DNA of 64,000 nt from Nostoc sp. NMS7 (lineage in GTDB: Bacteria; Cyanobacteriota; Cyanobacteriia; Cyanobacteriales; Nostocaceae), in assembly GCF_017115085.1 (NCBI RefSeq), contig NZ_JABXKJ010000164.1, forward strand, positions 1-64,000, given 5' to 3'. Shown here one piece after another: positions 1 to 9,209 of this stretch. The notes below the pieces were generated by a model that ran no database searches, was not told the origin of the DNA, and was given only the letters and a program-made list of their open reading frames with translations. The position numbers were made by a program, and so were the translations under genes. Numbering within the stretch: position 1 is the first letter of the stretch; each line of letters begins with the position of its first letter.

Positions 1-60
1 TGGGCATGGGGCATTGGGCATGGGGCATTGGGCATGGGGCATTGGGCATGGGGCAGCATG
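1..60. repeat. Heptamer tandem repeat (TGGGCAT/GGGGCAT)
   Basis: The window opens with alternating 7-bp units TGGGCAT and GGGGCAT, about eight in a row. Heptameric short tandem repeats (STRR) are characteristic of heterocystous cyanobacteria and lie between genes. Short ORFs across it are products of the repeat and are not genes. The array may start before the window. Confidence 0.9.
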
Positions 61-66
61 GGTTAT

Positions 67-157
67 TCCCCTTGTCTCCCTTGTCTCCCTCATCTCCCTC
101 ATCTCCCCCATCTCCCTCATCTCCCTCATCTCCCCCATCTCCCCCATCTCCCCCTAA
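67..157. repeat. CTCCCTCAT/CTCCCCCAT low-complexity repeat
   Basis: A pyrimidine-rich tandem array of 9-bp units (ctccctcat, ctcccccat) directly follows the heptamer array. The same motif recurs in reverse orientation at about 45507-45555 and briefly near 52002, so it is a dispersed repeat family of this genome. Confidence 0.85.
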
Positions 158-830
158 ACTCCCCACTACCAGACTTTGTAACCAAGTCGCTAACGTGGAG
201 TGAGTCAATTCAAAATGTATCCAACCAGGGGGAACTATTTGGATGCTAAAAACGCCACCACAGATCCCTGATACATCTGAGGCGATCGCACTGGCAAGCT
301 CCATAGCTTTTCGATTCTGAGATTTTGAAAGTCGCAGAGCCACACCTGAAATATACAAAACTCTACTATTATCTCTATCTTTATATAGATTCTTTTCTTC
401 ATCTTTTATGCTTATATCTTTTAATTTATAAGTATCAATACTTAGAACATTTATCAAGCAACTACATAGTAGCTGTTTTATTGACGTATATTTGCTATCT
501 AGTAATTTATGATGCACGTAATTTTATTTAAATAATCATGTAAAATATATTTTTTAAATTTTTGTCATCTATCTTGCGGTATAAGTTAAATTTAGATGAA
601 GAAAAATGAGAAGAGGATAAAATTTGATGAATAATCGATGAATAGTAAGTAAACTTTACTACCATCATTGTACAGTAGGAAGTATAACAAAAGAGTAGAG
701 AGTAATTTGCTTTCTATTCTTTGTATGGCTGGCGCTGTTGGGCGTTAAGCCTGCCTCGCCAACACAAAGACACTCCTTGCACCTTTTTATTTACACGTCT
801 TTGTTTTCAGCCGATCGCTCTTTGTTACCT
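158..830. other. AT-rich intergenic region without a recognisable gene
   Basis: About 670 bp of AT-rich sequence. The open frames here are short and of low complexity, and none resembles a known protein. The distal part (about 600-830) is the presumed upstream region of the Crp-family gene. No clear -10/-35 or operator could be assigned by eye. Confidence 0.5.
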
Positions 831-1550
831 ATGCAATCTCAATCCTCCTTTTCTGAGGCATCACGGCCTTTTTTGACTTGGCAACGAATTCTTGACTGGG
901 CTCAAGAACACTACCGCTGCCGCACCTTTAGTAAAGATGAACGCATTCCAGCCCGGCCTGGATTGCTATATTTGGTACAAAGGGGTGCGATCCGCATGGT
1001 AGGAACCGCACAAGTTAGTGCGACTGCTAGTCAGCTAACGTCTCGACGAATCAACAGAACCCCAGAAGAAGCGTTCTTGGGTTTTGTGGGAGCGGGACAG
1101 CCATTTGAAATTGTTGCTCAATCACCATTTACACTCCAGGCTTACGCCCATGTTGACCAAACTGCGGTGCTGTGGATGTATTGGCACGACCTAGACAATT
1201 GGCCTCACTTCCGTCGTGAAGTTATGGATGCCTTTAGGTATCAGCACCAGCGTAAGCTGCTGTGGCTGAGTGCCTTGGGACAACGCCGCACAATTGACCG
1301 ACTCTTAGGATTTCTCACATTGTTGATTGAGGAATATGGAGAGCCAGCAATGAGCGACACTGATCCAGATGTGATTCGCGGTTATTGTCTGCCTTTTCCC
1401 CTCACCCATGCCCAAATTGGTAGCGCGATTGGTTCCACTCGTGTCACCGTCACCCGCTTGATGGGCAAGCTGCGTCAACGCGGCTTAATCCTCACCCAAG
1501 GGGATAATCTAATATGCTTGCCAGCAGAGTCGATTAATAGAGCTGGTTAA
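831..1550 (+). CDS. Crp/Fnr-family transcriptional regulator
   Basis: Predicted DNA-binding regulator of about 239 aa. The N-terminal part reads as a degenerate cyclic-nucleotide-binding (cNMP) beta-barrel, followed by a long dimerisation helix and a C-terminal Crp-type winged helix, where LTHAQIGSAIGSTRVTVTRL matches the helix-turn-helix of CRP/NtcA proteins. The frame is open from a TTG at 738, but ATG 831 is preferred because the family-like sequence begins there. The arginine and glutamate residues that hold cAMP in CRP are not obvious, so the ligand is unknown. It is not NtcA itself: the barrel diverges. It is transcribed alone and faces the minus-strand gene that follows. Confidence 0.8.
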   Translation: MQSQSSFSEASRPFLTWQRILDWAQEHYRCRTFSKDERIPARPGLLYLVQRGAIRMVGTAQVSATASQLTSRRINRTPEEAFLGFVGAGQPFEIVAQSPFTLQAYAHVDQTAVLWMYWHDLDNWPHFRREVMDAFRYQHQRKLLWLSALGQRRTIDRLLGFLTLLIEEYGEPAMSDTDPDVIRGYCLPFPLTHAQIGSAIGSTRVTVTRLMGKLRQRGLILTQGDNLICLPAESINRAG

Positions 1551-1603
1551 AGCACAGTTCAGAGCGGCGATTTTCGCCACTCTGGCTTGAGTGGATCGCA
1601 GTG

Positions 1604-2650
1604 TCAGCGAATTTTGACAAACCCAGCTTGGGTAATCAGTTCCTGTCCCTGCTGAGTTAGCAGTAAGTTGGCGTAAGCGACACCTGCTTGCTGCTCAGTC
1701 TGACCATTCTGTTTGACCACCACAAACAGATTGCGGGTAATCGGGTATTTTCCTGATTGGAAAGCCTCAATGTTCAACTTGTTCCGTTTACCAGGACATT
1801 CCGACGGGAGGACAGAAGGTTCTTGGTAAGGAGCAATATATGTCCCTTGCGTCCGCCCCAACAGCAAGGCTTTGATTGAGCATTGAGGAATCACCTCTGG
1901 GGCAGAAGCGTAATAGATACCACCAGGACTACCAGCTAATTTTTGCAAGGCTTGGGTGGTTGTGGAGACAAATTCCACATTGGGGCTGAAAGCTTGACCA
2001 CCCAAGATGTCTTGGACAAAAAGCTCAACCGTACCGCCATCAGCAATACGGCGGGAATAGGGCTTAATCGGAATATTGGGGCCGCCCACCTGGCTCCAAT
2101 TATTAACTTTGCCTGTGTAAATTGACTTTAACTGTTCTATGGTTAATCCTGGGATATTAATATTGGGGTTAACTGCGATCGCCAAACCATCAATTGCAAC
2201 AGGAATTTGTTTTAAACTGAACCCACGCTGCTGGGCACGGCTTAATTCCTGATCTAGAACTGGTCGGGAGGACTGGGCAAAAGCTAATTGACCGTCTATC
2301 AGCGACTGGATACCAGTACCAGAACCAGGAGATGCATTGCTAGGTTCTACATAACGTAGGCGAAACTCTGGTCGCGCCGCTTGAATTGCTGGATCAACTA
2401 CTAGTCGAATCGGTGCCCAAGATGTACTGCCTCCGTAATTAAATAATCCTGTAGGAACATCCTGTACTGAGGTGAAAGTCTTGCCACTAGGTTGTTCTGA
2501 TGTGGCTTGGGGCGTTTTGGTCTTACCAGAATTAATTGTATTTAGCTCAAGACCAGACTTTCTGCTGAACCACCAAAAACCGCCAGCTACTAGCCCGACC
2601 GTGATTAGGATGGATAAGACAAGAATAGGTATTTCGTTTTTTTGGGACAT
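1604..2650 (-). CDS. PstS-like phosphate-type substrate-binding protein
   Basis: Type II periplasmic binding protein (348 aa) of the PstS-like/PBP superfamily. One N-terminal membrane anchor (about residues 8-29) is followed by a linker rich in Thr/Ser/Gly. The binding fold has NYGGSTSWAPIR near the start, SGTGIQSLIDGQ and the typical GLTIEQLKSIYTGKVNNWSQ segment. No signal-peptidase cleavage motif is evident, so it is probably membrane-tethered. It is a close paralogue of 9210-10259, and the first 30 residues also match the branched-chain-type protein at 7653-9047. No pstC/A/B permease or ATPase genes are nearby. A sensory role with the Ser/Thr kinase at 10286-11701 is possible but inferred. 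Confidence 0.8.
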   Translation of the reverse strand: MSQKNEIPILVLSILITVGLVAGGFWWFSRKSGLELNTINSGKTKTPQATSEQPSGKTFTSVQDVPTGLFNYGGSTSWAPIRLVVDPAIQAARPEFRLRYVEPSNASPGSGTGIQSLIDGQLAFAQSSRPVLDQELSRAQQRGFSLKQIPVAIDGLAIAVNPNINIPGLTIEQLKSIYTGKVNNWSQVGGPNIPIKPYSRRIADGGTVELFVQDILGGQAFSPNVEFVSTTTQALQKLAGSPGGIYYASAPEVIPQCSIKALLLGRTQGTYIAPYQEPSVLPSECPGKRNKLNIEAFQSGKYPITRNLFVVVKQNGQTEQQAGVAYANLLLTQQGQELITQAGFVKIR

Positions 2651-2957
2651 AGTAAATTACCCGCGCGTCCATTCAATACAAGTGCTTGACTTGATAGGTG
2701 CTTGCTACTTGAGATTGTATTTGGAGAACGGGTGTTTTATTAACGAATTCTGACAGCATTGAAAAATAGTTGGTTTGAGTGTCTAGGGTGTTTTTGCCAG
2801 CACCATTGAAAGTTCAGGTTTGGACTCTTCAAGAATCCCTGTTCCTTTAGGGCTGGGAGTGTCAAAAATCCTCACTTCTGACTATTTTAAAAGCCAAGGT
2901 ATATTAACAATTCAAAATTCAAAATTCAAAATTAAAGACATTTATTCTTGGTTGAAA
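2651..2957. other. Intergenic region with AATTCAAAATTC repeats
   Basis: About 300 bp between two minus-strand genes. It contains the short direct repeat 'aattcaaaattcaaaattcaaaatt' around 2909-2933, a common intergenic motif of Nostoc genomes, and nothing that reads as coding. The part next to 2651 should carry the promoter of the PstS-like gene, but no clear box is visible. Confidence 0.5.
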
Positions 2958-3935
2958 TTATTCGAGGAACGGGCTTAGAAGAAGTCCTCCTCGGAAATGG
3001 TTCGCATTTAATTCGCGATCGAGCTTGAGTAGTGAGCCTTTCCCCAGATGGCGATCAAAGATGTCGCCATAGTTACCTACAGATGTGAGAACTCGGCGTT
3101 GCCACTCTTTATCAAGACCGAGTTCGGGTGCAGAAATCGGTAGCGTCCCAGCACCGCCTGCATACCAGGGTGTTTCCGGTCTTTCGGCGTTGATCAATGT
3201 ATCCACTGTCCACGCGACGATCGCCGACCACTGAGCGTCTTCGGTTCCGGTCGCAGCGATCACCGGAAAGGTTGTCAGCGACTCCGGGAGGATGCGGCTT
3301 GATAATCGGTTCACCCCAGAGTCGAGGCGGATATTTGCAAGGGTCGTGATTTCACCAGCGATCGCGTGGCAATTTTGCACATTGTATGTATCGATCATCT
3401 CCCCATCCTCAGAGAATGCCCGACGGAACCAATTCTTGTGGAGCGCACCGAAGTAAGCTGTGAGGCTCCGCTCGACCGAACTGCCAATCATGAAGCAGAT
3501 GCTTTCTCCGGCCAGGTCGCTGACGTGGTGTACAGCCGAGGTGGACGCCACCATCACCACATGGGATTCTACGAAGACAGTAGGACCTGGCAGTAGTTTA
3601 CCGGCCAGTTTCTGCTCGTTAATTTCCGATCCTGTGAGGAAGTATACGTCGTCCTGCTGGTTACGCACAGCGTCGAAGTCCTTCGGTGTCTCGTACTGAT
3701 GATATTCGATGCGGTCAGAAGATCCCAGCACGGCGGCGGCGATCGCACGGCAGATATCAACGTTTAGACCACTCCAGCCACCTGACTCGGCTTCAGTTGC
3801 CAAACCTGTCCGCTCGACGCTGCCACAGCGAACCACATTGTGTTCCTTGACACGTTTGATCACCGAACCCGCCTGAGCGGGGGAAATCGAGCCGCAGATA
3901 CCAAGTAGAGTCAGCAAGACTAACACAAAGCGCAT
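2958..3935 (-). CDS. Amino-acid ABC transporter substrate-binding protein (AapJ-like)
   Basis: Exported binding protein of the polar amino-acid family (PBP2, general L-amino-acid type), 325 aa. It has a signal peptide with an Ala-Gln-Ala cleavage site around residues 20-23, then VVRCGSVERTGLA and SGGWSGLNVDICRAIAAAVLG, which match the start of AapJ/BztA proteins. The ORF begins at ATG 3935 after a strong Shine-Dalgarno sequence (GAGGAGA). No aapQ/M/P permease genes are present. GC content and codon use are higher than in the neighbouring Nostoc genes, and with the next gene this suggests transfer from another bacterium. Specificity cannot be read from sequence. Confidence 0.8.
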   Translation of the reverse strand: MRFVLVLLTLLGICGSISPAQAGSVIKRVKEHNVVRCGSVERTGLATEAESGGWSGLNVDICRAIAAAVLGSSDRIEYHQYETPKDFDAVRNQQDDVYFLTGSEINEQKLAGKLLPGPTVFVESHVVMVASTSAVHHVSDLAGESICFMIGSSVERSLTAYFGALHKNWFRRAFSEDGEMIDTYNVQNCHAIAGEITTLANIRLDSGVNRLSSRILPESLTTFPVIAATGTEDAQWSAIVAWTVDTLINAERPETPWYAGGAGTLPISAPELGLDKEWQRRVLTSVGNYGDIFDRHLGKGSLLKLDRELNANHFRGGLLLSPFLE

Positions 3936-4189
3936 GAATTCTCCTCAGGGAATGTCGAAAAACGGGGATACGAAGAGTGCTGAGTTCCGAGTACTGAGTG
4001 GAGAATCTCACTTCTTTACTCAGGACTCAGCACTCATGTCTTTAACCGAGTACCGTGGGTTTAAGTCCCCCGGTTCAATAACCGGTAAGTTTTGGGTCGG
4101 GGTCTGTCTTACAAAGTTGCTCCTCTTGGGGAGACCCCAAGACCGCACTTTGCGCTAAATCCCCGTCACAAAACTTAATTACGAATTAT

Positions 4190-6247
4190 TTAAGGGTTAG
4201 CTGCTGGATAAGTGCTTGGTAGTGGGTTGAAGCCCTTGGGAATTTTATTGACTATCCCCTGGCGCTTGTCCTCCGGCGTGATTCCGATCGCTCGGCAGCC
4301 TTGCCCACCGTAGTGCGGTAGTGTGTTTACAACGCTATCTGGAATCTTCGCAAATGAGGCTGGCAGTGGGGGCGAGATGCCAAGCAGTCTCTTCGGATCG
4401 AAGCCCGAGAGCAGGCTGTCGGTGATCGGCGAATTGATGTCCCGTGGTCCGAGGTACTTTTGTTCAAATCCTGGCGGCCCGAACTTGTTGAACTCTGGGG
4501 AGTTACCAGCAGCAAGTGCCTGTGCCTCATCGGGGAGGCTGGCGAGGGCAGGCAAATTAAAGATCGTGTTAATCGTCTCGATCACCGAGTTGTGATCGCC
4601 CTCGACGTGGGAGACAGCGTGCGTCCGCGCGTAGGGTGAAATTAGGATTAACGGCACACGGACACCACGGGAGAGTGGCAACCCGTCAGGGCCATAGGAC
4701 AAAATCCTTGGTGGCACATGGTCGTAGAAGCCATCGGACTCATCATAGGTAATGATAATAGCACTCTGCTGCCAAAGCTTTGGATTTGAGGCGATCGCAT
4801 TGATCGCCCTGGCCGCCATCGCCTCGCTGAGTTGGCGATCGGTGTAGCCCGGATGGTCGTCATCGCCCGACTTTGCCGCATTAATCGCGGCAATCTCATC
4901 CGCAGGTGTATTGGGGTTCGTGATCGGTGGCTTCAAACCCTGCTGGTTCGTGTAGCCGCCACGGATGTAGAAGACACCGCCTTTGGGCAGGGTATCTTTG
5001 GCGATGTCGGTGAAGAAGTCACCAAGTCCGCGGAGGTTTTTGCTTACCTCCGGCGTGTTGGCGATATAGCCGAAATACTCTGCGCCGTTGTGATGAGTGA
5101 CATAGGCATTGTGGGAAGCGATGCCGTTGGTATCCGTCGGTTCGAGATTGTAGCCTTCTTGGTACCAGCGCCAATTGACAGGCTCACTTCGGAGTTTCTG
5201 GATATAGGGGATATCCTGCTGGATATCGGCTAGATCGAATAAAGGATTCCTGTTGCCAGCTAAAACCGACCGAATATTGCGCCCCTGGAAGGTGAGCGGC
5301 AGACTGGCGAAGGTCAGGTTTGAGGAGATGTTGTTATCGGCGTAGCTCTCTTTCGTGCCAGCAGGCTGCTTGTTGTTCGTCGTTGTGTCGAACTGGGAAC
5401 CATAGAATGGCTGTGGGTCGTTGACCAGGGGTACACCCTGCGTCGTCCCCGTGTGGCTACCCACGGTGTAAGATTTGCCGCTCGAACCGTGCTTCACCCA
5501 CTGAGTTTCACCCGCCTGCCCTGCGATCATCGCCACTGCATTCGGGGTTGAGGGCGTGTCTTCGGTTGCAAAGATGTTGTCGAAGACCGTGAAGCGACTA
5601 GCCCACTTCCAGAAGAATGGAATGGTGTCGCAGTCGATGTGCGACATGACTAGACGCGCAAACTGCTTGCCCTCAGCAATATTGGCGGCTCCACCCTTGG
5701 ACGCGAAGCGCGTGTACTCGTCGTAGACGAACTGATCCATCTGTGGCTTGCCGTCCACAACGTGCAGCTTGGTTGCCAGTCCGGTGTGCGAGTGGTCAAC
5801 GCTGTCAACGACAGTAGCGTTCTGCTCAGACCCAATCCGAAATGGCTGAACCGTGACGGTCATGCCATTGGCATCGGTGTAGGTCTGGGTGAAGCCCGGC
5901 GTTTTCTTTGGGTCACGACGCTTTTGTCCATCTGAGTAGAGTCCGTTAACACCGGGCAACGTGCCATACTCGTTGTCGAAAGAGTGGTTCTCGTTAAAGA
6001 TTACGAAGACGTACTTGATCCGATCCTGAAGCAGTTTTTTAAGCACCTTTGGCGGCAGCTTGGGTTCCTTGTGCGGATCATTCAAATATCGCGCTACATC
6101 TGGCGCTGCATTTGGCTGAGTTGTGACGGTTGAGTTTGCTTGCAATGCTTCGTGTGGAGAGGAATCCTCTGCGATCGCCGAGCCGAGAAACATCGACGGT
6201 AGTAGCAAGAATGTCAGAGCAAAATATAACTTTGTAAATCGTTTCAA
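4190..6247 (-). CDS. Phosphoesterase family protein (phospholipase C/acid phosphatase-like)
   Basis: Secreted hydrolase of 685 aa in the alkaline-phosphatase-like phosphoesterase family that includes bacterial phospholipase C and AcpA-type acid phosphatases. A signal peptide (about residues 1-26) precedes the catalytic start, where YVFVIFNENHSFDNEYG carries the metal-binding Asn-Glu-Asn and Ser-Phe-Asp positions typical of the family. ITYDESDGFYDHVPP near residue 505 and GDHNSVIETI are the second metal-binding cluster. The upstream AAGGAG Shine-Dalgarno and the GC-rich codons match the preceding amino-acid-binding gene rather than the surrounding DNA. The likely role is periplasmic or extracellular phosphate-ester hydrolysis; the substrate is unknown. 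Confidence 0.82.
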   Translation of the reverse strand: MKRFTKLYFALTFLLLPSMFLGSAIAEDSSPHEALQANSTVTTQPNAAPDVARYLNDPHKEPKLPPKVLKKLLQDRIKYVFVIFNENHSFDNEYGTLPGVNGLYSDGQKRRDPKKTPGFTQTYTDANGMTVTVQPFRIGSEQNATVVDSVDHSHTGLATKLHVVDGKPQMDQFVYDEYTRFASKGGAANIAEGKQFARLVMSHIDCDTIPFFWKWASRFTVFDNIFATEDTPSTPNAVAMIAGQAGETQWVKHGSSGKSYTVGSHTGTTQGVPLVNDPQPFYGSQFDTTTNNKQPAGTKESYADNNISSNLTFASLPLTFQGRNIRSVLAGNRNPLFDLADIQQDIPYIQKLRSEPVNWRWYQEGYNLEPTDTNGIASHNAYVTHHNGAEYFGYIANTPEVSKNLRGLGDFFTDIAKDTLPKGGVFYIRGGYTNQQGLKPPITNPNTPADEIAAINAAKSGDDDHPGYTDRQLSEAMAARAINAIASNPKLWQQSAIIITYDESDGFYDHVPPRILSYGPDGLPLSRGVRVPLILISPYARTHAVSHVEGDHNSVIETINTIFNLPALASLPDEAQALAAGNSPEFNKFGPPGFEQKYLGPRDINSPITDSLLSGFDPKRLLGISPPLPASFAKIPDSVVNTLPHYGGQGCRAIGITPEDKRQGIVNKIPKGFNPLPSTYPAANP

Positions 6248-6415
6248 AGCACATCTCCTTGGTAATTTTTATCCAGGTAATATCGCTATTTAGTATTCAG
6301 ATACCGCAAGCATTTGATTAATTTAAAATAGGTATTTCGGTTAAGCTGTGCTTTATTGGTTCCGAAATTAATCAAAACTTAATCTCGTTGAGCAAAAGCA
6401 AAATTATGCCGCTAT

Positions 6416-7090
6416 TTAAGCTTTTTGCTTTCTTTTAAGCCACAAACCGATAGTACCAACAACTACTATTCCACCAAAATTTCCAGGTTCAGGAACAGGC
6501 TCAGTTTTAGCGAAAGTAACGGCAGTAATGCCGGAGCTTTGCACACTTCCAAGGTCGCTGTTGTCCAAAAATTTTCCATCAGTGGTACTACCCAGACCTG
6601 TAAAATTCCTGTCAAAATACAGTTCAAAACTGTACAAGTTATTATTTTCTCCTCTCAATAAGCCTGCGTCTGCAAAAGCAAGTATGTTCTCTTGAATGTA
6701 AGCTGTATTGCCAGCCAAACTGTTGGATAATGTTCGCAAAACAGTATTGTCATTGACTAAGTTGATAGTCCAACTTGTCAAATCTACAAAAGAACTAGAA
6801 GCGGGTAATTGATCCACATCTACTGTGTAAGTTCCATTAAAAGAACCATTTGCTAAATTCACAGGTAGCCCTACTGAACTATCAAGAGGCGTAGGAGCAA
6901 AATTTCCCGAAATATTAAATGTTTTCAAATTGACAGCCTGAGCTGGATCTGTGCCAATAGCTGCTAGCATAGCGAAACCAAGCGCGACGTTAGCAGCTGC
7001 TTGCGATAACCTTCTTAAAGGTGTTGCACTCAGCATAAGTTTGCTCTTAATATTTTTTGCCCATAGTTTAGAGAAGTGCGCTTTTTGCAC
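6416..7090 (-). CDS. PEP-CTERM sorting-domain protein
   Basis: Exported protein of 224 aa. The N-terminus has a positively charged stretch and a hydrophobic segment ending in PAQA, a plausible signal peptide. The body is a Ser/Thr/Asn-rich beta-type domain. The last 26 residues have the PEP-CTERM signature: VPEPG, a hydrophobic helix (GGIVVVGTIGLWL) and a basic tail KRKQKA. PEP-CTERM proteins are sorted and processed by an exosortase and often relate to envelope or exopolysaccharide. The ATG at 7036 is an alternative start that gives a shorter signal peptide. Function otherwise unknown. Confidence 0.85.
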   Translation of the reverse strand: MQKAHFSKLWAKNIKSKLMLSATPLRRLSQAAANVALGFAMLAAIGTDPAQAVNLKTFNISGNFAPTPLDSSVGLPVNLANGSFNGTYTVDVDQLPASSSFVDLTSWTINLVNDNTVLRTLSNSLAGNTAYIQENILAFADAGLLRGENNNLYSFELYFDRNFTGLGSTTDGKFLDNSDLGSVQSSGITAVTFAKTEPVPEPGNFGGIVVVGTIGLWLKRKQKA

Positions 7091-7652
7091 ACCGAAAATA
7101 ATGCCAAAGTGAAGAAACTGCTATGGGTAGGCTTGAAGGTATACAGCAGAATTCAGAATCCAGAATCCAGAAGTAAAACAGGGTTTATAAGCTAATCGGC
7201 ATTGAAGTTGCATAATCAGGGCGGGCAAGACTTCGGCGTGAGCGCTCAGTCGAACGCTGCCCACCCCACAAGATATTGAGAAAATTTTAATATGCAAATT
7301 AGATGTGTTTTAGCTTACCTGGCTTTGGGACGAATCGTCGTGTACTTCACCTTCCTTGAAATCTGCTGTAAATAAAAATCCAGAAGTCATAAATGACTGC
7401 ACCCATAATTTAATACAATTTTCATCGCAGCAAATTATTCTTGATTTTTGCCACAAGGGACAAGGTATTAAACCACTTGTCCATTAGCCGTCTGGGTTCG
7501 GCAGTTACTCACTTGGGAAAACCTCAAGATTGCACTACCTCAGCAGCTGCTAAAAATCCCCACTTCTGTATTTTGTTACCTGAAAATTAATGACAAGTTA
7601 AGGAAAAGCAAAGGTTATTAAATAGTCGTCTTTAATTTTGAATTTTGAATTG
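7091..7652. other. Intergenic region with dispersed Nostoc repeats
   Basis: About 560 bp without a supported gene. It holds the repeat 'ttcagaatccagaatccagaa' (about 7149-7172) and 'gacttcggcgtgagcgctcagtcgaacgctg' (about 7229-7259). A near-identical copy of the second lies at 62815-62846, upstream of prmA. Both are dispersed intergenic elements. Confidence 0.7.
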
Positions 7653-9047
7653 TTAACGCACTGGTTCAAAGTCATAATCAGCGCCGGCACGAGAACCAGG
7701 AACGATTTTTACAAGTTGGACTGGCGCATTGCGATCGCCTGATGCTAAAAACCGAATTGTACCAGAAGCGCCAGTGGCAGAAAAGTCAGAGGAAGTTAGT
7801 GCTTGTTGAACTCCAGATCGCGTGGGATTGCGTTCTAATGCCGCAATCAAAGCTACAGTGGCATCATCGCTGAGGGCGCTTCGCCAACTCACATCAGCGC
7901 CCCATAACTGCCGAGATTTCTGGGGAAAATCTGACTTGGGATCGCTATCAATATGCCAGGGAACTGCCAATACCATCCCCACAGCTTGTTCTCTGCCAAT
8001 TTCTAAAGTTTTAGCGGTGTAAACATCATCTCCAGAGAGCAGAGTTAACTTTTTCTGGTTAATCTGAATTACTTGCAGCGCTTTATCCAGAGTTTCAGTG
8101 TTAGCAGCTAACATCAACACTTCTGCACCTTGTTTAGTTGCTTGTTCTATACTTTTAGCCGCACTAAAATCCACCTTGGATAAGTCAAATTCGCTGGATA
8201 CCTGTCCACCCTCCAGCAAAACAGATGAAACAAACTCAGACTTTAAAGACTGGCTATAGTTACTCTGAGAATTAAAGAAAACTGCTGCATTTTTTTTCTG
8301 CAAGGTTTTCACCATATAGTTAGCCAAACTTCTAGCAGCGATAAAATCACTGGGAACCGTGCGAAAAACGTAGCGGCTAAAGTTAGAAATTTTTACAGAT
8401 GTGCTGGTAGGGGAAATGGCTACAAGTTGTCCAGAAGTATAAATAGTACCTGCGGCTAAGGTGGAATCGCTAGTAATCGGCCCAACTACACCTAATACTT
8501 CTGAATTGCTGACTAGGCTGGAAGCGATTTGCTTGGCTATTTTTGGATCGTCGTTGTCGTTAGCTATCCCTACCTTCAACGGCACTCCTTTGATTCCTCC
8601 AGAGGTATTAATTTCATTTTGGGCTTGGGCGATACCACGTAAAACTTCTAAAGAAGTATTGGGGTCACTGCCTATTGGTACAGAAGCCACAATGGTGTAG
8701 CTCTTTGAAGATTTGATTCGGGCATTGTTAAGAAAGATCAATGCTTCTGGATCGTTACGGTTGAGTTTTAGGGCAGCTGTGAAATTGGCGATCGCCTGAT
8801 CATAACTTTTAGCAGCGATCGCCTGTACTCCCGCTTTTTTAACTGAAGAAATGTCGCCAGGAGTCAAGGATTTTTCCCCAAAACTAATCTGGTCTTGTAA
8901 GGATGGATTGCTGCCTGTCTTCTGATTTGGAGTATTACCAGGTTTGAAACCAGAGTTGTTACTAAACCACCAAAAACCACCGCCAACTATTCCAACTGTC
9001 AGCAACAGAGCCAAGGCTAAAATTGTGGTTTCATTCTTTTGGGACAT
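7653..9047 (-). CDS. Branched-chain amino-acid-type ABC substrate-binding protein with N-terminal anchor
   Basis: Type I periplasmic binding protein (LivJ-like, Peripla_BP_6), about 464 aa. An N-terminal membrane segment (MSQKNE..., nearly the same as in the PstS-like genes on both sides) is followed by a single TPR-like segment (about residues 60-105, AKSYDQAIANFTAALKLNR). The binding fold comes next, with VPIGSDPNTSLEVLRGIAQA, GGIKGVPLKVGIANDNDD and VVGPITSDSTLAA. The frame begins two codons upstream (MFM), but the conserved MSQKNE start is preferred. No Liv permease genes are present. An anchored binding protein with a TPR linker suggests a receptor-like role (inferred). Confidence 0.8.
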   Translation of the reverse strand: MSQKNETTILALALLLTVGIVGGGFWWFSNNSGFKPGNTPNQKTGSNPSLQDQISFGEKSLTPGDISSVKKAGVQAIAAKSYDQAIANFTAALKLNRNDPEALIFLNNARIKSSKSYTIVASVPIGSDPNTSLEVLRGIAQAQNEINTSGGIKGVPLKVGIANDNDDPKIAKQIASSLVSNSEVLGVVGPITSDSTLAAGTIYTSGQLVAISPTSTSVKISNFSRYVFRTVPSDFIAARSLANYMVKTLQKKNAAVFFNSQSNYSQSLKSEFVSSVLLEGGQVSSEFDLSKVDFSAAKSIEQATKQGAEVLMLAANTETLDKALQVIQINQKKLTLLSGDDVYTAKTLEIGREQAVGMVLAVPWHIDSDPKSDFPQKSRQLWGADVSWRSALSDDATVALIAALERNPTRSGVQQALTSSDFSATGASGTIRFLASGDRNAPVQLVKIVPGSRAGADYDFEPVR

Positions 9048-9209
9048 GAACAAATTTGAATAAAGTAAAAATGTTTATTATTTGTAGAACTTAGGTCTTG
9101 AGATAAAAAACGAACTACTCCAGAGGCAGAGAACACTGAGAAATAAGAGTTTAAGAGAGTTTTTGCGTAAGTCCTAATTTGATTATCTTGCTAAATCTAA
9201 CCACTTTGA

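Noticed and set aside
325-531. 68-aa ORF rich in Tyr, Leu and Ile
   Set aside because: AT-rich intergenic sequence; no conserved pattern, no ribosome-binding site. It starts at a non-ATG codon.
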